From Shinisaurus crocodilurus (taxonomy: Eukaryota > Chordata > Lepidosauria > Squamata > Shinisauridae): a DNA stretch of 64,000 bases. The position numbers were made by a program, and so were the translations under genes. How positions within the stretch are numbered: the stretch's first letter is position 1; each line of letters starts with the position of its first letter. The stretch is taken from the NCBI GenBank assembly GCA_021292165.1, contig CM037888.1, forward strand, positions 28,633,140-28,697,139, in the 5' to 3' direction. Positions 21,941 through 32,639 of this stretch are shown piece after piece. The notes beneath the pieces are model-generated. The model searched no databases. It had not been told where the DNA came from and was given only the letters and a program-made list of their open reading frames with translations.

Positions 21941-22174
21941 TTCTGTGGCCACAATCATACTTTTGTTTTTGGATGATGCAGGCCCTGTGTTGTTAACAGA
22001 CATCAACTCAGAAAAGGCAGCTCCTTCCATGCAGTGTGGAATGCCTCTGTTAAGATGGTGGTCAACTTCTACAGTTTTTATGAGCACTTCTATTCAAAAA
22101 ACAAAATTAAAAATCTTCTCCCAAATTAATTGGGGGGAAGCTTTTTCATCAATTTAGCCTGCAATTCTATACGT

Positions 22175-22255
22175 ACTTACCAGAGTAAGTACTGTTGAAC
22201 TTCATGGGACATACTTCTCAGTAGGCAAGCATAGGATTGCCCTGTAAATGTTTTT
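22175..22255. repeat. Fragment of the AGTAAGTnCnnTTGAAnTTCATGGGA repeat
   Basis: CCAGAGTAAGTACTGTTGAA ... CATGGGACATACTTCTCAGT ... AGCATAGGATTGCCCTG. Shares its AGGATTGC end with family B and resembles 5185-5265 and 43815-43860. Confidence 0.5.
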
Positions 22256-22265
22256 AAGCCATTAA

Positions 22266-22380
22266 AGATGCAATCCTATGCAAGTTTAGAAGGGAAAAAA
22301 GGCCTACAGCTATGCTGGCTGGGGCATGCTGAGAGTTGTAGGCCTTTTTTTTCTGTCTAAATTTGCATAGGATTGCGCCC
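22266..22380. mobile_element. Family B Harbinger-type MITE
   Basis: Termini AGATGCAATCCTATGCAAG and TTGCATAGGATTGCGCCC, flanked by TAA (22263-22265) and TAC (22381-22383, one change). The left inner arm has lost about 20 bp (GGCCTACAGCTATGCTGGC), so only one ZNF143-like motif is left. Confidence 0.85.
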
Positions 22381-23044
22381 TACGCTAATCAATTAGTTGA
22401 TTCAACATTGCAGCCCTAATTCAAACAGTTTCATCTGTGTTCCTTTAGTGTCATACAGGAATACAATAACCTTACAGCAACCCAGGCAGGTAGGTCAATA
22501 TTATTATTCCTATATTTCAGCAGTGGGGGTTGAGGTTGGGAGGGACTTGCCTAAAGTTTCATGGTGAAGAAGATATTTTGGTAAGGAATTATGGCATTGA
22601 TGCCAAGTTGCATGGGGTCTAAACTGTTTGCTCATGCAGTGAGGCTTAGCATGGCCGGGGCGGGCGGCAGGGACGGATCTACAGCTATTCTAGGCTTTTC
22701 TGATTATGAACAGCAGGCCTTTGCATCAATATGATGCAACAATGTCATTGATTCACTTTAGCACAGCAAGCTGCTAGGGTGGCCCAGGGTCCAACTTTAC
22801 ACAGGACAGTCCTCTATTTGAAGAGCTGTTAGAGGACAATTCTCTGTTTTAAGGGGTCCTCTATTTGATGGGTGGTCCAGGCCAAGTCCAATTTAAAGTC
22901 AAGGAGGGAAAGCAGCAGGGGCCTTGAAGTTGCTCATCAGCACTTAAACCTGGACAGCAGACTGAGCAGGCAAGGTCGTCTAGCCCGTCTTCACTACAGT
23001 GAGATGTATCGCATTTCTATTTAAATTATAGTAATTATTTCTAA

Positions 23045-23066
23045 GTGTGTGTGTGTGTGTGTGTGT
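23045..23066 (+). repeat. (GT)n microsatellite
   Basis: Eleven GT units. Confidence 0.95.
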
Positions 23067-23360
23067 TTACATAGCATATGCAAATGTTATGCAAATGAGT
23101 GTCTGCCGTTATCCTCCATTTTGAGGATGCATTTCCTCTTTTCTGCCACGTAAGAGGCCAGCCTAGCAGCAACCTTCTTACTTCCATGGAGAGGCCTAGA
23201 GTAACTGAGCTGAACCACCCCACACCCCGAGTCCCCTAAGTCTCTGCTTCAGTCTATCTTATGAGAACCCCAAAATCCAGCCCAGATTGTGGTGGGGGAA
23301 GAATTTGGCAGCATCCCCTTGCAAGACGTCTTTTGTGTTTCCCACATTTGAAGGACGGTT

Positions 23361-23524
23361 TCATAGATCATAGAGTTGGAAGGAGCCTACAAGGCTATCG
23401 AGTCCAACCCCCTGCTCAATGCAGGAAACTAGAGGAGGGGTCTCCCATCCAAGTAATAACCAGGCCTGACCCTGCTTAGCTTTCCACGCTCAGGCAAGCT
23501 GAGCCAGCATAAGCCACAGGCCTG
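23361..23524 (-). mobile_element. 5S rRNA-headed SINE with CR1 tail, copy 3 (complete)
   Basis: On the minus strand it begins CAGGCCTGTGGCTTATGCTG, continues GCTAAGCAGGGTCAGGCCTG and TTACTTGGATGGGAGACC, and ends with the CR1 tail GGTTGGACTCGATAGCC...TCTATGATCTATGA. It is collinear with 20772-20934 with few differences, so it represents the same family and helps define a 164-bp consensus. Confidence 0.92.
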
Positions 23525-23689
23525 TTCGTAGAAGGTACGCTGTGAATACAATGAAATGCCGTAGCCTTTCTCACGTCTGGTTCCGAGCCAACCATGCAGG
23601 GAACTCTCATAAAGACAACCACCCACTGAGCCCCTGTGTAGACCTGCAGCAGAAGTTTCAAGTGTCCCATCCAAGTTCCCATGCCTCCT

Positions 23690-23723
23690 TCTCCTCCTCC
23701 TCCTCCTCCTCCTCCTCCTCCTC
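23690..23723 (+). repeat. (CTC)n microsatellite
   Basis: About 11 CTC units. It generates poly-Ser and poly-Arg readings that are not protein evidence. Confidence 0.95.
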
Positions 23724-23949
23724 GGTTCAGAGCAAGAGTGTTCAGGAGCCAGATGTGAGCTGCCTTGCTCAGTTTGGTGCCCAGGTCTCAGCTGTGCATC
23801 GTAAGTCATAGCCTCATGGCAAATCTCATTATCTTCCATGAGAACTATGCAACTCAGGGTGGTGGAGGAGGAGGGGAGATGCATTTTTGCAGCCAAATAA
23901 ATGTACTCCTGAAAAAGTCAGGATGACCCACAAAGAGGGGATGGGTGGA

Positions 23950-24590
23950 GAAAGGGGGGAGTCGTGGTCATGAGAAATAGGTTAACGCGTCGCATATACA
24001 CTTCTACATCACAGGAAAAAAACATTTTAAAGGGCAGCTGGAACCCAGCTGGGATGAAGGAGATTTCAAATCCCTTTATTCCTCTCAGTGCATCCCAGTC
24101 TGGGCTTAAGACAATTACACAGTTATTTTATGTTGGAATCGCCCGTCGAGTGGGAGAAACAAATGGACTTCTTTCTCACCCGGCTCCATAACGGATTACT
24201 CAGAGCTTCGGCTCATCTGTCTTTGCACCCATTTTATTCTCATTATAGGTTGGAAATGGGAAGTCATTTTTTTTACCACTGGGGCTGACAGTTAGCAAGT
24301 TGGAAATGATACCCCGAGAGTTGGTGTATTCCACAGAAGGTGATATTCATTATCCACAGGGCTGGATAATGGCCTTACTTGTTTGCTATTTATCATTCAG
24401 GCATTATCCATTATCCAATACACCATTCAAAGTTATGCCCTGGACTTCTCTTGCAAGCATGCAACACAACTAATGGAATACCCCCATTTATGGGGCTAGA
24501 GGCAAATGAGGCACATTCACAGATGTATTGATGATAAGGTTTATGCACTATTCATTTACGCCATAGATGTATTGAGAGCCTGTGTGGCAT
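23950..24590. other. Repeat-free tract, candidate conserved noncoding element
   Basis: Complex sequence with no transposon feature. Bases 24290-24440 hold spaced GATATTCATTATCC, CAGGCATTATCCATTATCC and ATTTATCATTCAGG words (GATA/homeodomain type). No exon boundaries are supported. Confidence 0.3.
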
Positions 24591-24599
24591 AGTGATGTT

Positions 24600-25115
24600 A
24601 TGGCCAGGCCTGGAATGGCCCATTCGGCCAGACCATACTGACTCCATCTTACCCAGGTCCAGTAGGAAGAAACCTCCATTTTACAATCAATGGCATGCCT
24701 CTGCTAAATTCCAGGTCACTTGGATGCTGGAGCTGAGACGCAAACGCCCTGGCTGAGGTCACCTAAAGGCCCAGTGCCCTACTTAGCCCACACAATAGGA
24801 GGGCTTTCCAACGCAGTGAGAAAGCTTCTCAAACCTATTGACTGGTCAGTCGCTCAGGTGCTCAAACAAAGCAGAATCTGCCAGAACCCATCTCGGGGCT
24901 GAGGATGAGCCAGGAGTAAGTGAATCCTCTCTCAGACTCCTCTCTCCAACAGCACCGCCCACTGTTTATATAACACAGGCTCCACCCCCTTCTCACTCTC
25001 TCAGCCAATCAGCAGACATCTCAGCATTCCACACTCCTCTCACACTCCCCCCCTCCCCTCACATACTTACTGCTATAAATCACTTTGCCCATGGGCAGGG
25101 GGCATGACAGGTTGC
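24600..25115 (+). promoter_or_regulatory. Promoter-like or LTR-like segment
   Basis: GC box-like CACCGCCCACTG (24953), a CCAAT box in CAGCCAATCAGC (25002-25013) and a TATA-like GCTATAAATC (25073) lie in the plus-strand order of a core promoter with about 65 bp between the last two. The segment could be an LTR U3 (it begins near TGTTATGGCC and ends near GCATGACA), but no target duplication was found. Confidence 0.3.
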
Positions 25116-25182
25116 AAGAAAAAAAGCAGGACATAAAATATAATAAATAAATAAATAAATAAGAAAATTCATGATGGCTGCG

Positions 25183-25742
25183 TGTCAAGGTTCCGCTACT
25201 ACCGGGACCCCTTGACCTGCTTTTTGAAGATCTCTGCCTCTTCTCAAAGCCTCTCCTGTTCCAGGAGACCAATCCTTTGCCTGTTACTTTCCTGTTCCCA
25301 GTAGCACGAGAATAGACTTCAGGCGTGGTGAATAAGTCACTCCAACAACTCAGGGTAAACAACAACACTTTACTTATTGCATTAGGGTATTTACATAATA
25401 GAGCAGTTATAATTCAAAAGCAAGTATGATAAAATTAAACAGACAAATAACGCAAGGTTCTCTAACTTAACTCCTGTCTGCCTCTCTCCTCTGCAGTCAG
25501 TCTCTCTCTGGCTCTAGCTGACCACACCCCACACAAATAAAGCCTTCCCAGGATTGGAAGGTTATAACCATGTGACCTTGAACAGGAGAAACAATACTTA
25601 ACTTCTATTGGGTGAACTGAAACTCACAAACGCCCCCCTCCCATCTTGAAATGTTTGGGCCTTCAGGCTTCAACTAATTTAGGGAAGTGTTTGGGCCTAC
25701 AGGCTTCAACTAACCTAAGCCTGTGTAGGCCTCAGTCCTTCA
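25183..25742 (-). mobile_element. Solo LTR with CTGCG target duplication
   Basis: 560 bp with plus-strand ends TGTCAAGGTTCC and CAGTCCTTCA, flanked by CTGCG on both sides (25178-25182, 25743-25747). On the minus strand the order U3-R-U5 is suggested by AATAAGTAAAGTGTTG (about 25360-25380), a T/G-rich stretch after it, and GGAACCTTGACA at the end. No internal coding sequence is nearby, so LTR-LTR recombination has probably removed it. Class (ERV or Gypsy) is not resolved. Confidence 0.85.
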
Positions 25743-25842
25743 CACTGCGGCAGATCTCAAGGGTTAAAACTGCTACATGTACATTACCTCAGTAATCTTT
25801 ACCCCAAAAAAACCCTGGATAAAGGACAACAGGCGCTGAGGC

Positions 25843-25845
<3 letters not shown>

Positions 25846-25877
<32 letters not shown>
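25846..25877 (+). repeat. (GT)n microsatellite
   Basis: Sixteen GT units. Confidence 0.97.
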
Positions 25878-25879
<2 letters not shown>

Positions 25880-26146
25880 AGTTTGAGAACAATGATTTCT
25901 AGGGGATGAGGGTGAAAATGTTTTTGATTGCCCAAATGGGGAGAGAGGGTAGAAATAGACCACAAGTGCACAGTAGAACATGGTCGCCAGGCCAAGAGGC
26001 CAAAGGGCCACATTGGAAAATGCACAAGCCAGAGAGATTTGGAGAGGGACACCACGTATAGGTGTTTCTGTGCTAATGCTAGAAGCCTCTGAGCCAAGAT
26101 GGGGAAGTTGGAGTGCTTGGTTGGAGAAGATAGATACAGTGGGCAT

Positions 26147-26293
26147 CAGGGATGTTGAAGAGTCCTTGGTCTCGAGTCCCGAGTCGAGTCTCGAGTCCCA
26201 TTAAAAATATTGGGACTCGAGTCGGACTCGAGTCAGAGGGGGGACTCAGTCCGACTCATGAGTCGAGTCCTGGAGTCCGAGTCCCCATCCCTG
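26147..26293. mobile_element. GAGTC-rich hAT MITE, perfect TSD
   Basis: 147 bp with ends CAGGGATG and CATCCCTG, and GTGGGCAT duplicated perfectly on both sides (26139-26146, 26294-26301). The interior is almost entirely GAGTC and GACTC words, including GACTCGAGTC palindromes, around an AAAAATATT centre. No other copy was noticed in this window. Confidence 0.9.
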
Positions 26294-26299
26294 GTGGGC

Positions 26300-26900
26300 A
26301 TAATGGAAACCTGGTGGCACAGACAGAACTGGTGTAGGGGTTGGGCCCATGGCTCCTGCAAAAGTTCCTTCAAGGGATGTGGGAACTGATTCTGAGTCAG
26401 AGGAGGAGGGGCTGGAATCCACAGCTGAGATGCCAAACCAGGGGACTCGGGGACAAGCCAGGTGGTAGTTGTGTAAGTCAATCGAGACTTCAGAAACCAT
26501 GGGAAGGCCAACTGAGTCTGAGCATGCTAATGAGGAGGAGGGTGGATGTGGATCAGGCATCACTAATCCCAGGGTCCTGCATCAGCTAAAAAGTGCAGAC
26601 CAGCTGAGAAGTGTCAGACGTTCCCAATGATTGGCCCTGAAGCAAGAGGATCCGCCTTAGAGGCGGAGTGTTAGGAATTTGAGTTTGGAAGGGAGGAGAG
26701 GAATTCAGTTTGGAATCAACTTCTTACCTGTAGGCCACACTTCTTTAATGGCTAGTATTCTAACTATGCTTGTTTCTTTTGTTCTTGACTTCTGCAAGAT
26801 GCTTCATTTGTACTTTTAAGTCAGTGTGTGACTGGCTTGCATTAACATAATAATACTTTAGTTAAGGAGCCTGTGTCTGCCTGGAAGGATGGCCTTCAAC
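26300..26900. other. Unclassified, possible LTR-retrotransposon remnant
   Basis: TGTTAGGAATTTGAG at 26669 and AACATAATAATACTTTAGTT at about 26845 resemble LTR start and polyadenylation zones, but paired ends and duplication are absent. The overlapping frames at 26233-26589 lie on opposite strands and have no domain. Confidence 0.25.
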
Positions 26901-26933
26901 AACTAGTGGGATATGGTCATCTCCAGATACAAA

Positions 26934-27161
26934 CAGGGGAGACTGGTGACTCCTATTTCGGTGGGGCTCCTTTTCCATTGCAGGTTTTGCAGGTTTTATT
27001 TGGAGCTTCATGGGAGCTATCCGTGGTGCTGAACTCAATCCCCAAAATAGGTTCACCACCACGGAGCACCACGGATAGCTCCTATGAAGCTCCAAATAAA
27101 AGCTACAAAGCCTGCAATGGAAAAGGAGCCCCACCGAAATAGGAGTCACCAGCCTCCCCTG
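26934..27161. mobile_element. Family D palindromic hAT MITE, perfect TSD
   Basis: 228 bp. The left arm runs CAGGGGAGACTGGTGACTCC and the right arm ends GGAGTCACCAGCCTCCCCTG. Flanked by GATACAAA on both sides (26926-26933, 27162-27169). Arms are complementary for most of about 100 bp each, with an inner GAGCTATCCGTGGTGCT pair. This copy defines the family. Confidence 0.95.
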
Positions 27162-27199
27162 GATACAAACACTAGAAGGAGAATGAGGATGGCTTCCTG

Positions 27200-27940
27200 G
27201 GGGGTGTTGTCACTTCGTAAGTCAAAGAGGGTATAGTGTCAATCAAACTAGAAACTGCCAAATGGGCAAACCCCTCCACAGAATCACTGTAGGTGACAAT
27301 ACTGGGTGGGTCCCAAAAGTAATTTAGTAGTGGAGACATGTTATCATCCCCCTGACCAAAATGCTGGAGGCAATCTTGAGATGGGGAAGAAAATCAGGGA
27401 GGCAACCAAAGGAGAAAGTGCTGTCGTAATGGGTGACTTCAATTACCCTCACATAGACTGGATAAATGTGCAATCTGGTCACAAGGAATAGGGGGGGGGG
27501 AAATGCTAGATACCATAAGCAACGGTGCCCTAGAAGAGTTGGTCATGGAACCAACCAGAAGTGGTGCCCAGGACCTGGTATGTGATGGAGTGAGTGCTGT
27601 TGAACCGATTGGAAGCAGTGACCACAGTGTTACCAAGTTTGATTCATATGTAAGTGGGAAATTGAGTCATAGTTGACTTCAAAAGAGGAAACTACTCAAA
27701 AATGAGGGGACTGGTAAAAAGGTAATTGAAAAGGAAAGTCAAGCGGATCAAAACTCTCCAGAATGCTTAGGGCAGTGTTCTCCAACCTTGGGTCCCCAGA
27801 TGTTTTTGGGCCAAAAACAGTTGTAGGCCAAAAACATCTGGGGACCCTAGGTTGGAGAACACTGGCTTAGGGGTTACTCAAAAGCATAATAATGGGAGCT
27901 CAGCTAGTATACCACAGGTTTGGAAAAGTACCAGGCAGGG
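27200..27940 (+). pseudogene. CR1 LINE ORF2 endonuclease fragment, split by a MITE
   Basis: Frame at 27306-27491 gives CYHPPDQNAGG and VVMGDFNYPHIDWINV, the GDFN block of an APE-type endonuclease. It continues with IGSSDHSVTKFD-like residues (SDH block, about 27612-27640) after a frameshift in the G-run at 27491-27500. Bases 27773-27864 are a MITE inserted later. No reverse transcriptase follows, so the fragment is truncated at both ends. Confidence 0.85.
27773..27864. mobile_element. Family A hAT-type MITE inside CR1, perfect TSD
   Basis: 92-bp deleted copy: CAGTGTTCTCCAACCTTGG to CCAAGGTTGGAGAACACTG bent end for outer arms (last base listed 27864 is the G of CACTG). TSD GCTTAGGG on both sides (27765-27772, 27865-27872). 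The central ZNF143-like palindrome has been lost except for AGTTGTAGGCC. Confidence 0.95.
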
Positions 27941-28084
27941 CTTAACTATAAGTTACATTTTTTCTTCTTTTTCTTACGCTAAGTGCAAAAGCCCTGATCC
28001 AGATCAGAACCCTAGGTTGGGAGGTAGGGGGGGGCTTTAACCCTTTGCCCCTGCCATGGTCCCAATCCAGATCGAGAGCCCGGT

Positions 28085-28470
28085 GCCTCTGAATGGTCAA
28101 ACATGGCTCCTGCATTCTTAACCCTGCAAGGGACACAAAGTGGCCAACCAGATGCCTATGGGAAGCCCACACACAGGACATGAGTGTAACAGCACCATCC
28201 CACTCATGGTCCCCAGCAACTGGTGTGCATAGGCACACTGCCTCTGATACTGGTGGAAGCCATTGATACCTTTCTCCTCCATGAATTTGTCCAATCCCCT
28301 TTCAAAGGCCTCCAGATTGGTGGCCATCACTACATCTTGAGGAAGTGAATTCCATAGTTTAACTATGCGCTGTGTGAAGAAGGACTTCCTTTTGTCAGTC
28401 CTGCATCTCCCACTAATCAGCTTCATGGGATGACACCTAGTTTCTAGTATTACGAGAGAGGGAGAAAAAT
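28085..28470 (-). pseudogene. LINE ORF2 C-terminal fragment, reverse orientation
   Basis: The minus frame 28426-28118 gives RTDKRKSFFTQRIVKLWNSL, PQDVVMATNLEAFERGLDKF, the WN-LP / VV / LEAF-LDxF pattern at the C-terminus of CR1/L2-group LINEs. A matching nucleotide piece in plus orientation lies at about 45050-45110 (ACAGACAAAAGGAAG ... CACACAGCGCAT). Confidence 0.75.
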
Positions 28471-28654
28471 GTTTCCCTATCCACTAAATTGCCCTGAGGT
28501 GTGGTTTTACTTCTTATACCTGATATTATATATGTTATGCTACGTTGGCATGTTTATTAGTTTTATATAGTTTATTTTTATTGGGATTTTATTTATATAA
28601 TTATTATTATGTTTTAAATTATAAAATACCTAGAGAAATTTATTGTGTGCAGTG

Positions 28655-28713
28655 TTTCATAAATTAAATTTACCAAAATTCACTAATGTTTTCATATTCA
28701 GGATGGAAAGAAC

Positions 28714-28768
<55 letters not shown>

Positions 28769-28985
28769 GAACAATGAATGTGGGAGAAAGAAGAACTGAC
28801 AGATTCATGGGCTCTTAAAAGTCTAGCTTGGAATCCCTGTGCATTCAAGTATGATAGTGCTTCATTAGGGTTGCCACCTCTTTTTTTTCTGACAGGCTCC
28901 TCATCCTTAACAGCTACATGGCAGGATAGTACGACATGGTCCTCTCCATGCTGGGAATAGCTGGACCTATTGAATTTGGTCAGTA
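28655..28985. repeat. Low-copy repeats Q around an (ATG)18 array
   Basis: 28660-28712 and 28767-28805 match the reverse complement of 53640-53760 (TACCAAAATTCAC, AGGATGGAAAGAAC, GAATGTGGGAGAAAG). 28866-28972 matches the reverse complement of 53820-53940 (GGGTTGCCACC, GGCTCCTCATC, CTCTCCATGCTGGGAATAG). The order of the two parts differs between loci, so they are two repeat units. The array at 28713-28766 is 18 ATG units. Confidence 0.7.
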
Positions 28986-29270
28986 CAGATGGGCGAGAAT
29001 TTTATTTGTTTGGTTTTGATAAGAATTTACCAAAATGCATACATTTCTTCATATTCAGTGCAGAAACTCGAAAATTCAACTGCAAAGATTTTAAAAATCC
29101 AGTGAAGGAGAAGCAAAACTGGCAGATTCTCCCACACACATAGCCATTTGTCACCTCCCTTCTTCCCGCGCAGACACAGAAGGACGCAATCTGGGGTTTG
29201 GGCAGAGCAGGGGTTGGTCTCCGTCACTCCATCACATCTCTCATGGGTCTCCATTTGTCCATCCCATTAA

Positions 29271-29528
29271 CAGTAACACCTTGGATTGCAAGTAACTTGG
29301 TCTGAGAGCGTTTTGCAAGACAAGCAAATTTTTTAAATAAATTTTGACTTGATAAACAAGCGACGTCTTGCAATACGAGTAGTCCGTAGGGATGTAACTG
29401 CTCACCTCGAGCGGGCGTAGCGGGCCGAAATCGGCCCCGTTCACGCCCACCAGGGACTCGCTTTGATATAAGAGTGTTTTGGATTACGGTTCCGGAACGA
29501 ATTATGCTCTCAATCCAAGGTATTACTG
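29271..29528. mobile_element. Mariner/Tigger-like MITE
   Basis: Ends CAGTAACACCTTGGATT and AATCCAAGGTATTACTG are inverted with one mismatch. Inner words (CGGAACGAATTATGCTCTCA; TTTTGCAAGACAAGC) resemble a common amniote Tc1/mariner-derived repeat starting CAGTAATACCTTGG. The TA duplication is not clean on the left. Confidence 0.7.
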
Positions 29529-30117
29529 TATTGCCCTTGAATAGCACTGCGCTGTACATTTCTCCCGCTGCTGACTCCGTCTTCCTGTCCTACTTTACTA
29601 GCTGTGCCCGAGACGCAGTGAGGGGAGTTTCCGCCACATAGGCTGCAGGGCCTATGAAAAAGCATGACTGCGTGCATCAAAATACCCCCCCTCTCTCTCT
29701 TTCTACCAGCAGATCATGTGTCAGTCGGAGCATTCCTGGTGTGACAGCCCCATAAAGTGAAGCCACACGGGCCTGCTAATTGGAGAAACTGAGAGCAGGG
29801 AAGGGGGCAGAAACCCAGCCCGCCAGTACTTGACAAGTCCCCCTGCACTTTGTAAGGGAAAGCTGTCAAGAGTTGTCAGAGTCAAAGATCCAACCGTCAT
29901 TCCTCTTTCTATCCATGTCTAAAACTCCTGTAATCATTACCTGGGGGTCCCACTTTGGTTCCGCCACTGTATTCAATGTCTCCTCCGGAAGAATAATACG
30001 TGCTAGAATCTACCCCGGGAATCCACACAAATAATGGAATTCAGGTAAGCGGCTGCTGGTCTGTCACTTCACATGCATTCTCTAGTTGTAATCTTGCATC
30101 AACAACCCTATTAAGGG

Positions 30118-30483
30118 CAGCGGTGGGCAACCTCCGAGGGTCCAGGGGCCAATTTCCACCCACCTGGAACACATCGGGGGGCCACACGCATCCCGCCGCT
30201 GCAGAAATTGCCCATGTCAAATTGCTGCAATTCAGCGATGAGAAACAGGGCTGCAGTTTCCATTTAAACACACTCCAGGAAGCTCAGGGAGAGTGCAATT
30301 TTGCATTCAAATAAGGTGTGTACTCTTCATGTACCTTGTTTTGAAGGGAAGATATGCCTCTTTTTCTTTTTCTTTTTTTTTGTCACTGCCGCTGCATGCT
30401 GCTAGAATTCATTGCCAATTTGGTGGTGCAGCAGCAGTTGGGATGGGGAGCCAAAAAGGACAGGCTGTTGCCCACACCTGCTG
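30118..30483. mobile_element. hAT-type MITE with CAGCGGTGGGCAAC ends
   Basis: Inverted ends CAGCGGTGGGCAACC and GTTGCCCACACCTGCTG, about 366 bp. A similar terminus (CAGGGGTGAGCAA) bounds 42208-42476. No clear target duplication. Confidence 0.6.
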
Positions 30484-30816
30484 TAAGATAAGTCAATATT
30501 ATTATACCCCATATTTCAGATGGGGGCGGGGACTGAGGCTCAGAGAGAGCGGTTTGCCTAAGGCCAGCTAGGGAGGACAAGGCAGAGGCGAGTCCCTGAT
30601 TTGTAGCTCAGTCTTTTAGCCATGACACTGCATGGCTGGATTGTCAGGGCTGCTATAAACATCCAGAATTTGGCCTTTTGCCCTTGCCCGGTCAGCACCA
30701 GCCTCCTACTCCAGACAGTGTTGTTGCGGAGAACAACCCTTGCAGCCCCTGATTCCGGATCATAACCCCAGCCTGGTCCTGAGACAGATATGGCTGGTTT
30801 GCCTGTGTAATTAAGA

Positions 30817-30951
30817 CAGTGTTCTCCAACCTTGGGTCCCCAGATGTTTTTGGCCTACAACTCCCAGCATGCCCCAGCCAGCATAGCTGGCTGGGGCATG
30901 CTGGGAGTTGTAGGCCAAAAACATCTGGGGACCCAAGGTTGGAGAACACTG
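30817..30951. mobile_element. Family A hAT-type MITE, full copy
   Basis: 135-bp palindrome, almost identical in its arms to 255-389. TSD AATTAAGA / ATTTAAGA (30809-30816, 30952-30959; 7 of 8). Two intact inverted CTACAACTCCCAGCATGCC motifs flank a GCATAGC centre. Confidence 0.95.
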
Positions 30952-31111
30952 ATTTAAGATTTCCGACTCTAGCCAAAAAGAGCATTTGGTTTGCAGACTG
31001 TATACTGAGAGAGAGAGAGACATATTACCTGAGTGACTTTCCATGTCATTTGGTGGGTACTTCTGCCACTCCTAGCATCTCTCGCAGTGCAGCCATTTTA
31101 CCGGGGGGGTG

Positions 31112-31456
31112 GGGGGAGATGGCTTCGTGAGCAAAGATCCCTCTTCCCCAGGAGGGCTCTGGGTCTCTTAGAATTTTCAGGGTTGTTGGGGTTTTTTTTA
31201 AAGTAAGTCTCTAGCCCTTTTATTTACAGAAGTTTAAGGGGAAAGGTGGGCATGCAAAGGCAGTAGGCTCTTATTTTTTGAATGTTATATGTTTTTATTA
31301 ATATCCAGTATGATTACATTACTTCAGATGTCTTAAGCTGTCTATATATGATTTCTGGCTGTTCTTGTTTCCAATCCTCTCTCTATCTCTCTATCTCTCT
31401 CTCTATCTCTCTCTCTCTCACACACACACACACACCTTAGTCCTTAGGCCCTCTGT
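31112..31456 (+). repeat. Direct repeat unit 1
   Basis: From GAGATGGC (31112) to CCTTAGGCCCTCTGTG (about 31456) this is collinear with 31792-32137: CAGGGTTGTTGG, AAGTAAGTCTCTAGCCC, GCATGCAAAGGCAG, TCTTAAGCTG, then CT/CA arrays. The offset is about 675-700 bp. Confidence 0.8.
31377..31435 (+). repeat. (TCTA/TC)n-(CA)n microsatellite
   Basis: CTCTAT units followed by about nine CA units, part of duplicated unit 1. Confidence 0.9.
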
Positions 31457-31791
31457 GACAAAGAAAAACTCTATTTGGAGCATCTCTTGGACAAAGTCCA
31501 GGGTTGGTACCTGCTGTACTTTGATATCAGGTACCCCCAGGACATTGCCCAGCCAAGGCTCCAAATTTCCGCACTTGCAGAACTGCGCACCTCCGCAGTT
31601 GAGCAAGTGCAGCTAAGAAAAATAAAATTTAAAAAATTCCCTTGGGTTCAATCCCCTCTCTGTCCATTCCGCAGCCCCAATACAAATCTCTCAACTGCCC
31701 TGCCCAGTGGGGCTACTGTTTAGACAAGAAAAAGGAAGCACATGTGAGTGCTCATCATGTTTAGTTTGACCCTTGTTGTATTCTAACTTTA

Positions 31792-32137
31792 GGAGATGGC
31801 AAAATCAGACTTTGGGGACCTGACCTCCCCGGGGGGGGGGGCGGCTCTGGGGCTCTTCTTTGAACTTTCAGGGTTGTTGGCGGATTTTTAAAGTAAGTCT
31901 CTAGCCCTTTTGTTTGCAGAGGTTTAAGGGGGAAAGTGTGCATGCAAAGGCAGCAGGCTCTTATTTTTGAATTTTGTATGTTTTCATTCTTCAATTATTA
32001 ATATCCAATACAATTAAATCACGTCAAATGTCTTAAGCTGCCTCGATATGATTTCTGCCTATTCTTTCCCATCCTCTCTTTCTCACTCACTCACACGCGC
32101 ACACACACACACACACACCTTAGGCCCTCTGTGCCAA
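31792..32137 (+). repeat. Direct repeat unit 2
   Basis: Second copy of 31112-31456 in the same orientation, with (CA)n at 32098-32119. Sequence downstream of each unit differs, so this is either a partial tandem duplication or two insertions of one repeat. Confidence 0.8.
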
Positions 32138-32639
32138 ACAAAAAGGCACACACCTCCACCACCTTTCTTTCAAAGAAAACCAGCTGGGGGGGGGGGGCTT
32201 GCCTGTTATTGCCTCCTTAGCATCACTAGCACCACATTTCAATTTCCCCGACTCTAAGCCGATGCGCTTTAGAGCTATAGGGATTCTGGGAAGTAAACGT
32301 CTGTCAAATCAGCCCAGATCCAATCTTGTTATTCTCAGTTACCTCCCCTGAACCCGGAGCTGTAGGCAAATGGCCAAGCACAGTGGGTGAGATTAGATCC
32401 TGTGGGTAGGCAAGAACTTAATCAACCTCAGAGTCCAAATCAGAAGGAACAGGTTCATTTAAAGAGCACTATAAGAGAATGGATGGTAAAAGAAATAAAA
32501 CCAGTTGTGTAACAGAGCCAGGGCTTACTGAGTCGAAGCACCTCGACTTTTTGATCAGCAGGAATGAGGACATATCGGCCACCCACCCAGGCTCCCCTGT
32601 TCCCTCTGAGTTTAGCTGCAATCTTCACAGTAGCTGGGG

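Noticed and set aside
28657..28848. Histidine-rich small protein
   Set aside because: The His run is a frame of the (ATG)n array.
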